Source: Vibrionales bacterium SWAT-3
GTDB taxonomy: Bacteria; Pseudomonadota; Gammaproteobacteria; Enterobacterales; Vibrionaceae
Reading direction: 5' to 3'
Length of the DNA: 64,000 nt
NCBI GenBank assembly: GCA_000169995.1
Contig: AAZW01000013.1
Location: forward strand, 45,736-109,735
The notes under the pieces were generated by a model that saw nothing but the letters and a program-made list of their open reading frames with translations, searched no databases and was not told the origin of the DNA. A program made the position numbers and the translations under genes. The first letter of the stretch is position 1. Every line of letters begins with the position of its first letter. Of this stretch, positions 33,610-42,964 are shown one piece after another.

Positions 33610-34703
33610 TTGTTTTCCTTTGATTCAACGGTTTCTACACCTAAACGCTCACGTTGGTAACTGCCATCTTGTACATTTTGACACCACTTAGAGTTATCTA
33701 GGTACCACTGCACAGTTTTACGAAGACCTGTTTCAAACGTCTCGTTTGGCGTCCAATTTAGCTCGCGTTGCATTTTGGATGAGTCAATAGCATAGCGACG
33801 GTCATGACCTGGGCGGTCTTGAACATAAGTGATTTGCTCTGCGTATTTGGGCTCTTTGGGTACTAGCGCGTCAAGGATGTCACAAATCGTGTTCACAACT
33901 TCAATGTTTTTCTTTTCATTATGGCCACCAATGTTGTAAGTCTCGCCTACTTTACCTTCGGTCACGACTTTGTAGAGCGCTCGTGCATGGTCTTCAACGA
34001 ACAGCCAGTCACGAATCTGATCACCTTTGCCGTAGATAGGAAGCTCTTTGCCTTCTAGAGCATTAAGAATAACCAGTGGAATCAATTTTTCTGGGAAGTG
34101 ATATGGCCCGTAGTTATTTGAGCAATTAGTGACGATAGTTGGCAGGCCGTATGTACGTAACCACGCACGAACTAAATGGTCACTTGATGCTTTTGAAGCA
34201 GAATAAGGGCTAGATGGTTCATAAGGTGTCGTCTCCAAGAACATTGGAAGCTCTGTTCCCTCAGGCACTTCGTCAGGGTGAGGAAGGTCACCATAAACTT
34301 CATCGGTAGAGATATGATGGAAGCGAAACTCTGCTTTAGCTCGCTTTTCAAGGTTATTCCAGTACTCGCGTGTCGCTTCCAATAACGTATATGTTCCCAC
34401 TACGTTCGTTTCAATAAATGCAGCAGGGCCAGTGATAGAGCGGTCAACATGTGACTCTGCCGCTAAGTGCATCACTGCATCTGGTTTATGCTCTGCAAAC
34501 ACACGGTCAAGCTCTGAACGATTACAAATATCCACTTGCTCGAATACATAACGTGCGTTTGTATCAACTTCAACAAGCGATTCTAAATTTCCGGCATAAG
34601 TGAGTTTATCAACGTTGACTACGCTGTTAGATGTATTATTTATGATATGGCGAATAACTGCTGAACCAATAAAGCCAGCACCACCGGTGACTAATATCTT
34701 CAC
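33606..34703 (-). CDS. rmlB: dTDP-glucose 4,6-dehydratase RmlB
   Basis: 365 residues from GTG with AGGAG 5 nt upstream. [23 protein letters not shown] and Tyr-Ser-Ala-Ser-Lys are present. First gene of the long polysaccharide operon, which also holds the fnl genes, wzx and the transferases. It follows a sigma-70-like promoter and an ops element. Confidence 0.97.
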   Translation of the reverse strand: MKILVTGGAGFIGSAVIRHIINNTSNSVVNVDKLTYAGNLESLVEVDTNARYVFEQVDICNRSELDRVFAEHKPDAVMHLAAESHVDRSITGPAAFIETNVVGTYTLLEATREYWNNLEKRAKAEFRFHHISTDEVYGDLPHPDEVPEGTELPMFLETTPYEPSSPYSASKASSDHLVRAWLRTYGLPTIVTNCSNNYGPYHFPEKLIPLVILNALEGKELPIYGKGDQIRDWLFVEDHARALYKVVTEGKVGETYNIGGHNEKKNIEVVNTICDILDALVPKEPKYAEQITYVQDRPGHDRRYAIDSSKMQRELNWTPNETFETGLRKTVQWYLDNSKWCQNVQDGSYQRERLGVETVESKENK

Positions 34704-34760
34704 AAAAACTCCTAAAATAAACTTGGAAAATCAACTCCTAGCACTAATTGCGCTTGCTAT

Positions 34761-34776
34761 TGAGCATGCTACCGCC
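34761..34776 (-). promoter_or_regulatory. RfaH ops / JUMPstart element before rmlB
   Basis: The minus strand reads GGCGGTAGCATGCTCA from 34776 to 34761, matching the ops consensus GGCGGTAG with a following TGCT. It lies about 58 nt before the rmlB GTG and about 50-60 nt after the predicted transcription start, the usual place for ops. RfaH would then carry polymerase through the approximately 14-kb AT-rich operon. Confidence 0.85.
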
Positions 34777-34834
34777 CATTGATCACAAAGCGAAACCACA
34801 CTACGCATTCAAAGTTAAAAATGTAAATTTTCCT

Positions 34835-34863
34835 ATTATCTATGTATGAGTAGATATAATCAA
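34835..34863 (-). promoter_or_regulatory. Sigma-70-like promoter of the rml-led operon
   Basis: On the minus strand TTGATT (34863-34858) and GATAAT (34840-34835) are 17 nt apart. Transcription would begin near 34828 and pass the ops element before rmlB. Confidence 0.6.
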
Positions 34864-34975
34864 AAAAAAATCGAGTTATCTGCATCAGTAAGCTAACTCT
34901 ATGTACACCAAGCCCAAAACCTCGCTATACTCGTTGCCTAGAATTTTCGCCCAATAACGAATAAGAGTTCAAGAC

Positions 34976-35410
34976 ATGCAAGAGTTAGTTCCATTTGTTC
35001 AAGAGAATATGATTTTAGCCATCGTATGGATCGGCTTGGTTGTTGCCATCATTGCGAACGTAATCAAAACATCAAACGCAGCGTACAAAGAGATCACGGC
35101 AGCGCAAACTACACAACTGATTAACCGTGAAAACGGTGTTGTGGTTGATATTCGTACTAAAGATGAGTTCAAAAAGGGCCATATTACTGACGCACTTCAC
35201 ATTTTGCCGTCAGACATCAAATCAAATAACCTAGGTAGCCTTGAAAGCCGTAAAGCAGACCCAATCATCGTAGTATGCAAAACAGGTCAAACCGCTCAAG
35301 AAAGCGCTAACTTGTTAGTTAAAGCAGGCTTCGAAAACGTAAGCGTGCTGAAAAGTGGCCTAGTGGCTTGGAGCGAAGCTAACCTGCCTTTAGTAAAAGG
35401 CAAAAAGTAA
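34976..35410 (+). CDS. yibN: Membrane-anchored rhodanese-domain protein YibN
   Basis: 144 residues. One N-terminal membrane segment (about 12-32) is followed by a rhodanese domain with Asp-Ile-Arg-Thr-Lys-Asp-Glu-Phe and the active-site loop Val-Val-Cys-Lys-Thr-Gly-Gln-Thr. It lies upstream of secB and gpsA, the conserved gammaproteobacterial order. The catalytic Cys is present, so sulfurtransferase activity is possible. Confidence 0.92.
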   Translation: MQELVPFVQENMILAIVWIGLVVAIIANVIKTSNAAYKEITAAQTTQLINRENGVVVDIRTKDEFKKGHITDALHILPSDIKSNNLGSLESRKADPIIVVCKTGQTAQESANLLVKAGFENVSVLKSGLVAWSEANLPLVKGKK

Positions 35411-35492
35411 GCTGACCTAATCAACAAACTTTCGGGCTTTGTTCGACAAATATAGTGAATAAAGCCTAATTTAAATTTTTAAGGACAAGAAA

Positions 35493-35960
35493 ATGGCTGA
35501 AGCAGCACAACAAGACGCACAACAGAACTTCGCAATCCAACGTATCTTCCTAAAAGACGTATCTTTCGAAGCGCCAAACTCTCCAGACATGTTTCAAAAA
35601 GAGTGGAACCCAGATGTAAAACTGGATCTAGACACTCAGAGTCGTGAACTTGGCCAAGGTGTTTACGAAGTAATCCTACGTCTAACGGTTACTGTTAAGA
35701 ACGCAGATGACACAGCATTCCTTTGTGAAGTTCAACAAGGTGGTATCTTCTCAGCAAGCGAAATGGAAGCCGGTCAATTAGCACATTGCCTAGGCGCATT
35801 CTGCCCGAACATCCTATTCCCATACGCTCGTGAAACAATCTCTAGCCTAGTGGTTAAAGGTACGTTCCCACAACTGAACCTAGCACCTGTAAACTTCGAT
35901 GCTTTGTTCATGAACTACCTACAGAACCAAGCTCAGCAGGCTGAAGGCGAGCAGGCTTAA
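35493..35960 (+). CDS. secB: Protein-export chaperone SecB
   Basis: 155 residues, normal SecB length. [16 protein letters not shown] near the start, the central Gln-Gly-Gly-Ile-Phe and the C-terminal Leu-Phe-Pro-Tyr-Ala-Arg-Glu are hallmarks. The tetramer holds preproteins unfolded and delivers them to SecA. AAGGA precedes the ATG. Confidence 0.97.
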   Translation: MAEAAQQDAQQNFAIQRIFLKDVSFEAPNSPDMFQKEWNPDVKLDLDTQSRELGQGVYEVILRLTVTVKNADDTAFLCEVQQGGIFSASEMEAGQLAHCLGAFCPNILFPYARETISSLVVKGTFPQLNLAPVNFDALFMNYLQNQAQQAEGEQA

Positions 35961-36009
35961 ATCTCAAAGTAGAACTTAATTCTGACGATTCAATCGCTAG
36001 TTAGCTTTA

Positions 36010-36044
36010 AATGCACATCGCAACTTCTGCGGTGTGCATTTTTT
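36010..36044 (+). terminator. Rho-independent terminator after secB
   Basis: AATGCACATCGCA and TGCGGTGTGCATT pair across a short loop with one T-G pair, followed directly by a T-run (36039-36044). It separates secB from gpsA. Confidence 0.9.
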
Positions 36045-36134
36045 CTTTACACTGTACTAAGATAGAGAGCCTTCTGATTATTAGGAAGCTTTTCCAAAAC
36101 TCTTCGATTTCCCTCATTATTTTTAGGTGGAAGC

Positions 36135-37172
36135 ATGACAGACACAACTAACACGACAAACGCTTACGGCAAAGAAATAGCCATGACAGTCATTGGCGCT
36201 GGTTCTTATGGAACCTCTTTAGCCATATCTCTAGCGCGTAACGGTGCAAACGTTGTTCTTTGGGGTCACGACCCTATCCACATGGAACGTCTTGACTCAG
36301 AGCGCGCAAATAATGAGTTTCTCCCTAATATCGACTTTCCAGAAAGCCTAATCATTGAGTCAGACCTCGAGAAGGCTGTAACAGCAAGTCGAGATCTCCT
36401 AGTCGTCGTTCCTAGCCACGTATTTGGTATCGTTTTAAACAGTCTAAAGCCTCATTTGTCTGATAACTCTCGTATCTGCTGGGCAACGAAAGGGCTAGAG
36501 CCTGAAACAGGCCGCCTACTCAAAGATGTCGCACACGATGTGCTTGGTGACAACTACTCTCTAGCGGTTCTATCAGGCCCTACTTTCGCCAAAGAACTAG
36601 CGATGGGTATGCCGACAGCAATTTCAGTCGCGTCACCAGATGAGACTTTCCTTGAAGAACTACAAGAGAAGATTCACTGTGGAAAGACATTCCGCGTCTA
36701 CGCAAACTCAGACTTCATTGGTATGCAGCTTGGTGGAGCGGTTAAAAACGTTATCGCGATTGGGGCTGGCATGTCGGATGGTATTGGCTTTGGTGCTAAT
36801 GCACGTACAGCGTTAATTACCCGTGGTTTAGCAGAAATGAGCCGACTGGGTGCTGCTCTTGGTGCACAACCAGAGACCTTTATGGGTATGGCGGGACTTG
36901 GCGACCTCGTACTGACATGTACCGACGATCAATCACGTAACCGTCGCTTTGGTTTAGCACTGGGCTCAGGTAAAGACGTTGACACCGCACAAGAAGAAAT
37001 TGGCCAAGTGGTCGAAGGTTATCGCAACACCAAAGAAGTTTGGTTACTATCAGAACGCATGGGCGTTGAGATGCCAATTGTTGAACAAATTTACCAGGTG
37101 TTGTATCAAGGAAAAGACGCACACTTAGCTGCGCAAGATCTACTTGCTCGAGATAAAAAGTCAGAAAGATAA
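36135..37172 (+). CDS. gpsA: Glycerol-3-phosphate dehydrogenase (NAD(P)+) GpsA
   Basis: 345 residues with AGGTGGA before the ATG. N-terminal NAD site [15 protein letters not shown] near 115, Ser-Gly-Pro-Thr-Phe-Ala, and catalytic Lys in Gly-Gly-Ala-Val-Lys-Asn-Val. It makes sn-glycerol-3-phosphate for phospholipid synthesis. Confidence 0.97.
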   Translation: MTDTTNTTNAYGKEIAMTVIGAGSYGTSLAISLARNGANVVLWGHDPIHMERLDSERANNEFLPNIDFPESLIIESDLEKAVTASRDLLVVVPSHVFGIVLNSLKPHLSDNSRICWATKGLEPETGRLLKDVAHDVLGDNYSLAVLSGPTFAKELAMGMPTAISVASPDETFLEELQEKIHCGKTFRVYANSDFIGMQLGGAVKNVIAIGAGMSDGIGFGANARTALITRGLAEMSRLGAALGAQPETFMGMAGLGDLVLTCTDDQSRNRRFGLALGSGKDVDTAQEEIGQVVEGYRNTKEVWLLSERMGVEMPIVEQIYQVLYQGKDAHLAAQDLLARDKKSER

Positions 37173-37390
37173 AAAGCAGATAAGAGATTCAAGTAATCGA
37201 GATGCGAAAAGAATAAGAGCAGATAAGATATTCAGGTAACTCAAGAGCAGTATAGAGATACGAAAATATAAAGGGTAGATTCAAACTTTCGACAAAAATA
37301 CTTTTCGTTACTCGAATCTCGGTTACTCGCCTCTGTTCTCATAGCTCTTAGAAACTCTCATCTCGTCACTCACATCTGCCCCTGATAAAG
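37173..37390. repeat. 3'-end repeat in palindromic arrangement (gpsA-cysE)
   Basis: Degenerate units in one orientation (GCAGATAAGAGATTCAAGTA..., 37180-37275) face units in the reverse orientation (CTTTTCGTTACTCGAATC..., 37300-37385). The stretch can fold into a long imperfect hairpin at the gpsA 3' end. Confidence 0.7.
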
Positions 37391-37403
37391 AATGGATGGA
37401 AAA

Positions 37404-38225
37404 ATGAAATACTGTGAACAACAAAAAGTTTGGCAATGCATTGTAAAAGAAGCTCGACAGCAGTCTGAGCAAGAACCTATGCTTGCGAGTTTTTACCATG
37501 CCACGATTATCAACCATGAAAGCCTAGGGGCTGCACTCAGCTACATTCTTGCTAACAAGTTAAAGACTGCTTCGATGCCAGCAATGGCTGTACGTGAAGT
37601 GGTTGAGCAAGCGTTTGAAGAAGATGACTCAATCATTGATGCGGCCGCTTGTGATATCTGCGCGACAGTTACTCGAGATCCGGCTGTAGAAATGTACTCT
37701 ATGCCATTGCTCTACCTTAAAGGCTATCACGCACTGCAAGGTTATCGCGTGGCTAACTGGTTATGGAAGCAAGGGCGTATTGCACTGGCAACGTACCTGC
37801 AAAACCAAATTTCAGTCGCATGCCAAGTGGATATCCATCCGGCTGCACGTATTGGCAAAGCTATCATGCTCGACCACGCAACAGGCATCGTTATCGGTGA
37901 AACAGCAGTGGTAGAAAACGACGTATCCATCCTTCAAGATGTTACTCTCGGAGGTACCGGTAAAGAAGGCGGTGATCGTCACCCTAAAATCCGTGAAGGT
38001 GTGATGATTGGTGCTGGTGCGAAAATACTCGGCAATATTGAAGTGGGTGAAGGCGCTAAAATTGGCTCTTGTTCTGTGGTACTACAAGCTGTACCACCAC
38101 ATACTACGGTCGCTGGTGTTCCCGCTAAGATTGTCGGTAAGCCAAAGACTGATAAGCCTTCTCTAGATATGGACCAAGGGTTCAATGGTCGCTCACAAAG
38201 CTTTATCCATGGTGATGGGATATAA
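37404..38225 (+). CDS. cysE: Serine O-acetyltransferase CysE
   Basis: 273 residues from the ATG at 37404, matching the usual family N-terminus and length; an ATG at 37392 would add four residues. The N-terminal helical domain is followed by a left-handed beta-helix with Asp-Ile-His-Pro-Ala-Ala, the catalytic Asp-His-Ala-Thr-Gly and the His in Gly-Gly-Asp-Arg-His-Pro-Lys. First step of cysteine synthesis. Its flexible tail ends in Gly-Asp-Gly-Ile, and an Ile end is the usual docking point for CysK. Confidence 0.96.
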   Translation: MKYCEQQKVWQCIVKEARQQSEQEPMLASFYHATIINHESLGAALSYILANKLKTASMPAMAVREVVEQAFEEDDSIIDAAACDICATVTRDPAVEMYSMPLLYLKGYHALQGYRVANWLWKQGRIALATYLQNQISVACQVDIHPAARIGKAIMLDHATGIVIGETAVVENDVSILQDVTLGGTGKEGGDRHPKIREGVMIGAGAKILGNIEVGEGAKIGSCSVVLQAVPPHTTVAGVPAKIVGKPKTDKPSLDMDQGFNGRSQSFIHGDGI

Positions 38226-38370
38226 AAAGCAGCAGTAACGGGATTCGAGTATCGAGATACGCAGAGATTAAAAGCAAATGCGGAGTTCGAGTAACCGAGA
38301 TACGGAGGTCTCAAAAGCAAGTATGGATTCGATTCAGCGAAATTCGAAAAATTAAGAGCAGATGAATACA
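38226..38370. repeat. 3'-end repeat (cysE-envC)
   Basis: Three degenerate copies of the GATTCGAGTAACCGAGATACG type fill the space between the cysE stop and the envC start. Confidence 0.65.
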
Positions 38371-38384
38371 ACTAAATAACGATA

Positions 38385-39527
38385 ATGATGAAACACATTC
38401 GAACTATCAGCCGAACTCTTCTTATATCTGCAAGCCTCAGTGCTATGCTTTTGTCAACATCGTCATTTGCCGCGTCTCAAGGTGAACTGAAAGGTGTATC
38501 TAGCGAGATCTCTCGTCAACAGAAAGCCCTCTCTTCGCAGCAAAAAAAACTCGATAGTCTACAAGCAAGCCTAAAGAAACAAGAGCTGTCTATCGCTGCA
38601 CTAGAAAAAGCTATCCAAGACAGTAAAAAGCAGCTTAATACGGCGAATGCGAATATTGCTAGCTTAGATGCCAAGATCAAAGTCCTTACTGCTCAGAAAA
38701 AAGTCCACACCGATAAGTTGGAACAACTAATCCAAACTTACTACATGACAAGTCGTGCTAAAGCCTCATCCCACATTCTCAACACGGGTGTCGAAGAAGA
38801 TCGCATCAGCCATTACTACCAACATCTTGCTAAAGCCCGTTCTGCAACCATCAAAACAATTGAAAAAACACAACTTGAGTTAGAAGAAAGCCATAAACAG
38901 CGCCAACTTGAACAAGAGCAGATCGCAACTCTGTTAAAACAGCAAACAACAAAACGCGATAAATTAGCCCAGGCTCAAACGCAGCGTAAGAAAACCGTTG
39001 GCAGTATTAAGAAAAACATCTCAGGTGATAAAAATTACTTAGCCGAGCTGCAGCGTAATGAGACTCGCCTCAAAGCGGAGATCGCCAAAGCAGAGAAAGC
39101 CGCTCGAGAAAGACGTAACGCGGTGCCTATGGATGGCTTAGCAAAGCGTAAAGGAAAACTACCTTGGCCAATCAAAGGAAAAGTTCTGCATAACTACGGC
39201 TCACGCCAAACCGGGCAAGTTAACTGGAAAGGTATGGTGATCAATGCCAAATATGGTCAGCAGGTTAAATCTATTTACTCAGGCACCGTTGTTTTTGCCG
39301 AGTATCTGCGTGGGTATGGCTTAGTAGTCCTTCTTGATCACGGTAAAGGTGACATGACGCTTTATGGCTTTAACCAAGCGCTTTTAAAGAAAGAAGGTGA
39401 CAAGGTTAAAGCCGGTGAAGCGATTGCACTTGCTGGTGATACTGGAGGCCAAACCCGCCCATCACTATATTTTGAAATCCGCAGAAACAGCCAAGCTCAA
39501 AATCCAAAGAGTTGGTTGGTTAGGTAA
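38385..39527 (+). CDS. envC: Murein hydrolase activator EnvC (LytM/M23 family)
   Basis: 380 residues. A signal peptide ends near Ser-Ser-Phe-Ala-Ala. Two long coiled-coil stretches (about 35-110 and 150-250) are followed by a C-terminal LytM domain from about 265 (Pro-Trp-Pro-Ile-Lys-Gly). The zinc-site residues are degenerate: where active M23 enzymes have the HxH motif, this has Leu-Tyr-Phe-Glu-Ile, as expected of EnvC. It activates division amidases in the periplasm through the FtsEX pathway. Confidence 0.92.
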   Translation: MMKHIRTISRTLLISASLSAMLLSTSSFAASQGELKGVSSEISRQQKALSSQQKKLDSLQASLKKQELSIAALEKAIQDSKKQLNTANANIASLDAKIKVLTAQKKVHTDKLEQLIQTYYMTSRAKASSHILNTGVEEDRISHYYQHLAKARSATIKTIEKTQLELEESHKQRQLEQEQIATLLKQQTTKRDKLAQAQTQRKKTVGSIKKNISGDKNYLAELQRNETRLKAEIAKAEKAARERRNAVPMDGLAKRKGKLPWPIKGKVLHNYGSRQTGQVNWKGMVINAKYGQQVKSIYSGTVVFAEYLRGYGLVVLLDHGKGDMTLYGFNQALLKKEGDKVKAGEAIALAGDTGGQTRPSLYFEIRRNSQAQNPKSWLVR

Positions 39528-39837
39528 AAGCAGATACGGGATTCGAGTAACCGAGATACGAAGAGCTTAAGAGAAGTCGCAGGATTCGAGTAATCGAAAT
39601 TAGAAATACAAATTAACTCGTTGAAAAGATCTGTATTCGTCTATCTTAGACTTCGTCATTCCAGAATTGAGGTACGAAATATCAGGAATCTCGCTGTGAC
39701 ACTACTAGCCTCATAGGCAACAGATAGATTCCCTATCACGCTCGTTCCTCGCTGTAGGGAATGACGTTGCTATACACATACCACGACTAGAGCCTTCCCT
39801 ATTCTTGGAATCTCGAATCTAGCTTACTCGCATCTTT
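39528..39837. repeat. 3'-end repeats and two REP-like hairpins (envC-tetR)
   Basis: No gene is seen. Degenerate units run from 39530 to about 39605. Two hairpins follow: CGTCATTCCAGA...TCAGGAATC (39655-39692) and GATTCCCTA...TAGGGAATGACG (39726-39765), in opposite orientation. A reverse-oriented unit (AATCTCGAATC...TTACTCGCATC) abuts the 3' end of the tetR-family gene. Confidence 0.75.
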
Positions 39838-40476
39838 CTATTTAGAGTTCAACGCCCTTACGCCATCTTCCAATAATGTCAGCTGTTCAAAACCTTGCGC
39901 GGTCGCAATTGGTTTAACGGTCGCGATCATCTGTAGCATACCTTGGTGAACAACTTGTTCCGTTATTTGTGCTTTTGGAGACATCGCAGATTGGTAAGCC
40001 AACCAACCCGATGCAATCAAGTGAAGAGAGGTCACCATCGACTTCATCTCTGAATCGGACGCTTTCAGCAAGTTCAATTCAACAAATGCTCTCATGATAT
40101 CAACAAGATTAGTTTGCAACCTTTCTTGCACAGCCATGTAATCGAGGTGAAGTTGCTCGTCACGAGACAAAATTTCAGGAAGGTTTGCGTAGAAGAAGCG
40201 GTACTTCCACATCAAAGTGAATATTGAATCTAAGTAGTGCTTCAATAACGTCAGACTTTCTTTCTGACCTTGGATTGGGGTAAACCTTTCGAGCAATTCA
40301 GTAGAGTAAAGGGTAAAGATATCACGGACTATTTCTTGCTTGTTACGAAAGTGGTAGTAGAGGTTACCAGGGCTGATCTCGATATGGTCAGCAATATGAT
40401 TGGTCGTAATACTACGCTCACCATGCTCATTAAAAAGCTCTAAAGCAGCGTAAACAATCTTGTCACGTGTTTTCAT
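39838..40476 (-). CDS. TetR-family transcriptional regulator
   Basis: 212 residues. The N-terminal TetR HTH spans about 8-55: Ile-Thr-Thr-Asn-His-Ile-Ala-Asp-His and Gly-Asn-Leu-Tyr-Tyr-His-Phe-Arg-Asn-Lys. The remainder is a helical ligand domain with no recognisable subfamily. A 12-bp palindrome around a -10-like TATACT lies just upstream, so autorepression is likely. It is downstream of ugd on the same strand with a 108-nt gap. Its targets are unknown. Confidence 0.9.
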   Translation of the reverse strand: MKTRDKIVYAALELFNEHGERSITTNHIADHIEISPGNLYYHFRNKQEIVRDIFTLYSTELLERFTPIQGQKESLTLLKHYLDSIFTLMWKYRFFYANLPEILSRDEQLHLDYMAVQERLQTNLVDIMRAFVELNLLKASDSEMKSMVTSLHLIASGWLAYQSAMSPKAQITEQVVHQGMLQMIATVKPIATAQGFEQLTLLEDGVRALNSK

Positions 40477-40491
40477 TAGTTATTAGTATCC

Positions 40492-40533
40492 CTATCCGTT
40501 TAGTGGTTCAGTATATCGCCCCTAAACGGATAG
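40492..40533 (-). promoter_or_regulatory. Palindromic operator with -10 box before the TetR gene
   Basis: CTATCCGTTTAG (40492-40503) and CTAAACGGATAG (40522-40533) are perfect inverted 12-mers with an 18-nt spacer. On the minus strand TATACT (40515-40510) lies between the arms, in the place of a -10 box. The nearer arm is 16 nt before the ATG. Confidence 0.7.
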
Positions 40534-40584
40534 ATCGAGCTGTTAACATCTGGTCTAATTAGCACTAGCTAAAATATAACCAAA

Positions 40585-41748
40585 TCAATCACTACCAAAC
40601 AGATCTCGTGTGTAAACCTTATCTGCCACATCAGCGATCTCTTCTACCATTCGATTGGAAACAATCACATCAGACACAGCTTTAAATTCAGCAAGGTCAG
40701 AATAGACTTTCGAATTGAAGAAGTGCTCTTCTTGTAATACTGGTTCAAACACAACCACTTCGATGCCTTTCGCTTTCAAACGCTTCATAATCCCTTGGAT
40801 TGAAGAGGCACGGAAGTTGTCCGAACCGGCCTTCATGATCAAGCGATAAATGCCGACCACTTTAGGGGAACGCTTGATGATTGAATCCGCAATAAAATCT
40901 TTGCGCGTACGGTTAGCGTCAACAATAGCACCAACAATATTATTTGGTACATCTTGGTAGTTGGCCAATAGTTGTTTGGTATCTTTCGGTAGACAATAGC
41001 CACCATAACCAAACGAAGGATTGTTGTAGTGATTGCCAATTCGAGGATCTAAGCCCACCCCCTCAATGATCTGGCGGGAATCCAAGCCATGCGCTTCCGC
41101 GTAAGAATCAAGTTCATTGAAATATGCAACACGCATTGCCAGGTAAGTATTAGAGAAAAGTTTTACTGCTTCCGCTTCCGTAGAGTTAGTGAACAAAACA
41201 TCGATATTGTCTTTTTCAGCACCTTCAACTAGAAGGTTTGCAAACACTTTAGCTCGCTCAGAGCACTCACCAACAATAATACGAGACGGGTGTAAGTTAT
41301 CATACAGGGCTTTGCCTTCGCGCAAAAATTCTGGTGAGAACATTACATTTTCACAATTAAGCTCTTGCCTTATCTGAGCTGTGTAACCAACAGGAACCGT
41401 TGACTTAATAACCATAACCGCATCTGGGTTGATACTCATTACATCTTTAATAACCGACTCAACAGATGCTGTATTGAAATAGTTACTTGTAGGATCATAA
41501 TCGGTAGGTGTTGCAATGATAACGAATTTGGCATCTTTGTAAGCTGATTTGTCGGTTGTTGCTTTGAAGTTCAACTCCTTCGTCGATAAGAAGTGTTCGA
41601 TTTCACTATCAACAATAGGTGATTGCTTGTTATTAAGCATTTTCACTTTTTCTTCAACAATATCGATAGCGACAACTTCATGGTTTTGAGCCAATAACAT
41701 TGCGTTTGATAAGCCAACGTATCCTGTACCAGCGACTGCGATTTTCAT
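40585..41748 (-). CDS. ugd: UDP-glucose 6-dehydrogenase Ugd
   Basis: 387 residues. NAD site [25 protein letters not shown], and the catalytic Cys in Gly-Gly-Tyr-Cys-Leu-Pro-Lys-Asp. It makes UDP-GlcA from UDP-Glc. This is the only UDP-GlcA source seen here and would feed the epimerase at 18.9 kb. A single-gene unit. Confidence 0.95.
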   Translation of the reverse strand: MKIAVAGTGYVGLSNAMLLAQNHEVVAIDIVEEKVKMLNNKQSPIVDSEIEHFLSTKELNFKATTDKSAYKDAKFVIIATPTDYDPTSNYFNTASVESVIKDVMSINPDAVMVIKSTVPVGYTAQIRQELNCENVMFSPEFLREGKALYDNLHPSRIIVGECSERAKVFANLLVEGAEKDNIDVLFTNSTEAEAVKLFSNTYLAMRVAYFNELDSYAEAHGLDSRQIIEGVGLDPRIGNHYNNPSFGYGGYCLPKDTKQLLANYQDVPNNIVGAIVDANRTRKDFIADSIIKRSPKVVGIYRLIMKAGSDNFRASSIQGIMKRLKAKGIEVVVFEPVLQEEHFFNSKVYSDLAEFKAVSDVIVSNRMVEEIADVADKVYTRDLFGSD

Positions 41749-41900
41749 AATAATACCTATAACTTTGAGCTAGTTACTCAATTCAATATATAATTTAACT
41801 GACAGTATCATACTCCAGTTGGGGAATTATTCCACTAGCCCGCCTTATCCATTCCTTGCTATACTCGTGATAGTTTTATATTCAAAAGAGTTGGAGAATT

Positions 41901-42842
41901 ATGATTATCGTAACCGGTGGTGCTGGCATGATTGGCAGTAATATTGTTAAGGCGCTTAACGAAGCGGACCACAACGATATTCTAGTCGTCGACAACTTAA
42001 AAGACGGTAAGAAATTTAAGAACCTTGTCGATCTGGACATCACTGATTACATGGATCGTGATGACTTTCTAACTCAAGTGATGGCCGGCGATGACTTCGG
42101 CCACATTGAAGCGATTTTCCACGAGGGAGCATGCTCTGTGACCACTGAGTGGGATGGCAAGTACATGATGCTTAACAACTATGAATACTCAAAAGAACTG
42201 CTTCACTACTGTGTTGAACGTGAAATTCCGTTCCTATACGCCTCTTCCGCTGCAACGTACGGTGAAACTGATACTTTCATTGAAGATCGCGAATACGAAG
42301 GTGCATTAAACGTATATGGCTACTCAAAACAACAGTTTGATAACTACGTTCGTCGCTTAACGGCTGATGCAGCAGCGCACAACGAGACACTTTCACAAAT
42401 CGTAGGCTTCAGATACTTCAATGTTTATGGCCCGCGTGAACAACACAAAGGTAGCATGGCATCCGTTGCCTTCCACCTAAACAATCAAATGAACGCCGGT
42501 GAAAATCCAAAACTGTTTGCAGGCAGCGAGACCTTTAAGCGCGATTTTGTTTATGTTGGCGATGTGGCAGCAGTAAACCTCTGGTTCTTAGAAAGTGGCG
42601 CTTCTGGTATTTTTAACCTAGGTACCGGCAATGCAGAGTCATTTGAAGAAGTAGCCAAAGCGGTAATCAAACATCATGGCAAGGGAGCAATTGAAACCAT
42701 ACCATTCCCAGACCACTTAAAAGGCGCTTATCAAGAATTCACTCAGGCTGACTTAACTAAACTACGCGGTACAGGTTGTGACATTCAATTTAAATCCGTC
42801 GCTGATGGTATTGCTGAATATATGAAGCTTGTTAACGCATAA
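41901..42842 (+). CDS. hldD: ADP-L-glycero-D-manno-heptose 6-epimerase HldD
   Basis: 313 residues. Gly-Gly-Ala-Gly-Met-Ile-Gly, Phe-His-Glu-Gly-Ala-Cys-Ser, Tyr-Gly-Tyr-Ser-Lys (YxxxK) and Phe-Asn-Val-Tyr-Gly-Pro-Arg-Glu are the family features. It makes the heptose donor for core lipopolysaccharide. GGAG lies 6 nt before the ATG. The gene marks one conserved edge of Vibrio lipopolysaccharide loci. Confidence 0.96.
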   Translation: MIIVTGGAGMIGSNIVKALNEADHNDILVVDNLKDGKKFKNLVDLDITDYMDRDDFLTQVMAGDDFGHIEAIFHEGACSVTTEWDGKYMMLNNYEYSKELLHYCVEREIPFLYASSAATYGETDTFIEDREYEGALNVYGYSKQQFDNYVRRLTADAAAHNETLSQIVGFRYFNVYGPREQHKGSMASVAFHLNNQMNAGENPKLFAGSETFKRDFVYVGDVAAVNLWFLESGASGIFNLGTGNAESFEEVAKAVIKHHGKGAIETIPFPDHLKGAYQEFTQADLTKLRGTGCDIQFKSVADGIAEYMKLVNA

Positions 42843-42863
42843 TAAGTTATCAAATATTGGAGT

Positions 42864-42896
42864 TAATGACGGGGTCTCTTGATAGAACCGTCATTA
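42864..42896 (+). terminator. Hairpin after hldD, weak terminator candidate
   Basis: TAATGACGG (42864-42872) and CCGTCATTA (42888-42896) pair perfectly across 15 nt. What follows is A-rich rather than T-rich, so termination on the plus strand is uncertain. Confidence 0.4.
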
Positions 42897-42964
42897 CAAA
42901 AATATGATCATTTCCTGGCTAGCGGGCTCATAGTTCGCTCCTTTAATAAAACTGTAGTGTATTG

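Noticed and set aside
34600..34782. Short plus-strand reading frame over the rmlB start
   Set aside because: It is antisense to rmlB and its ops leader, with no independent support.
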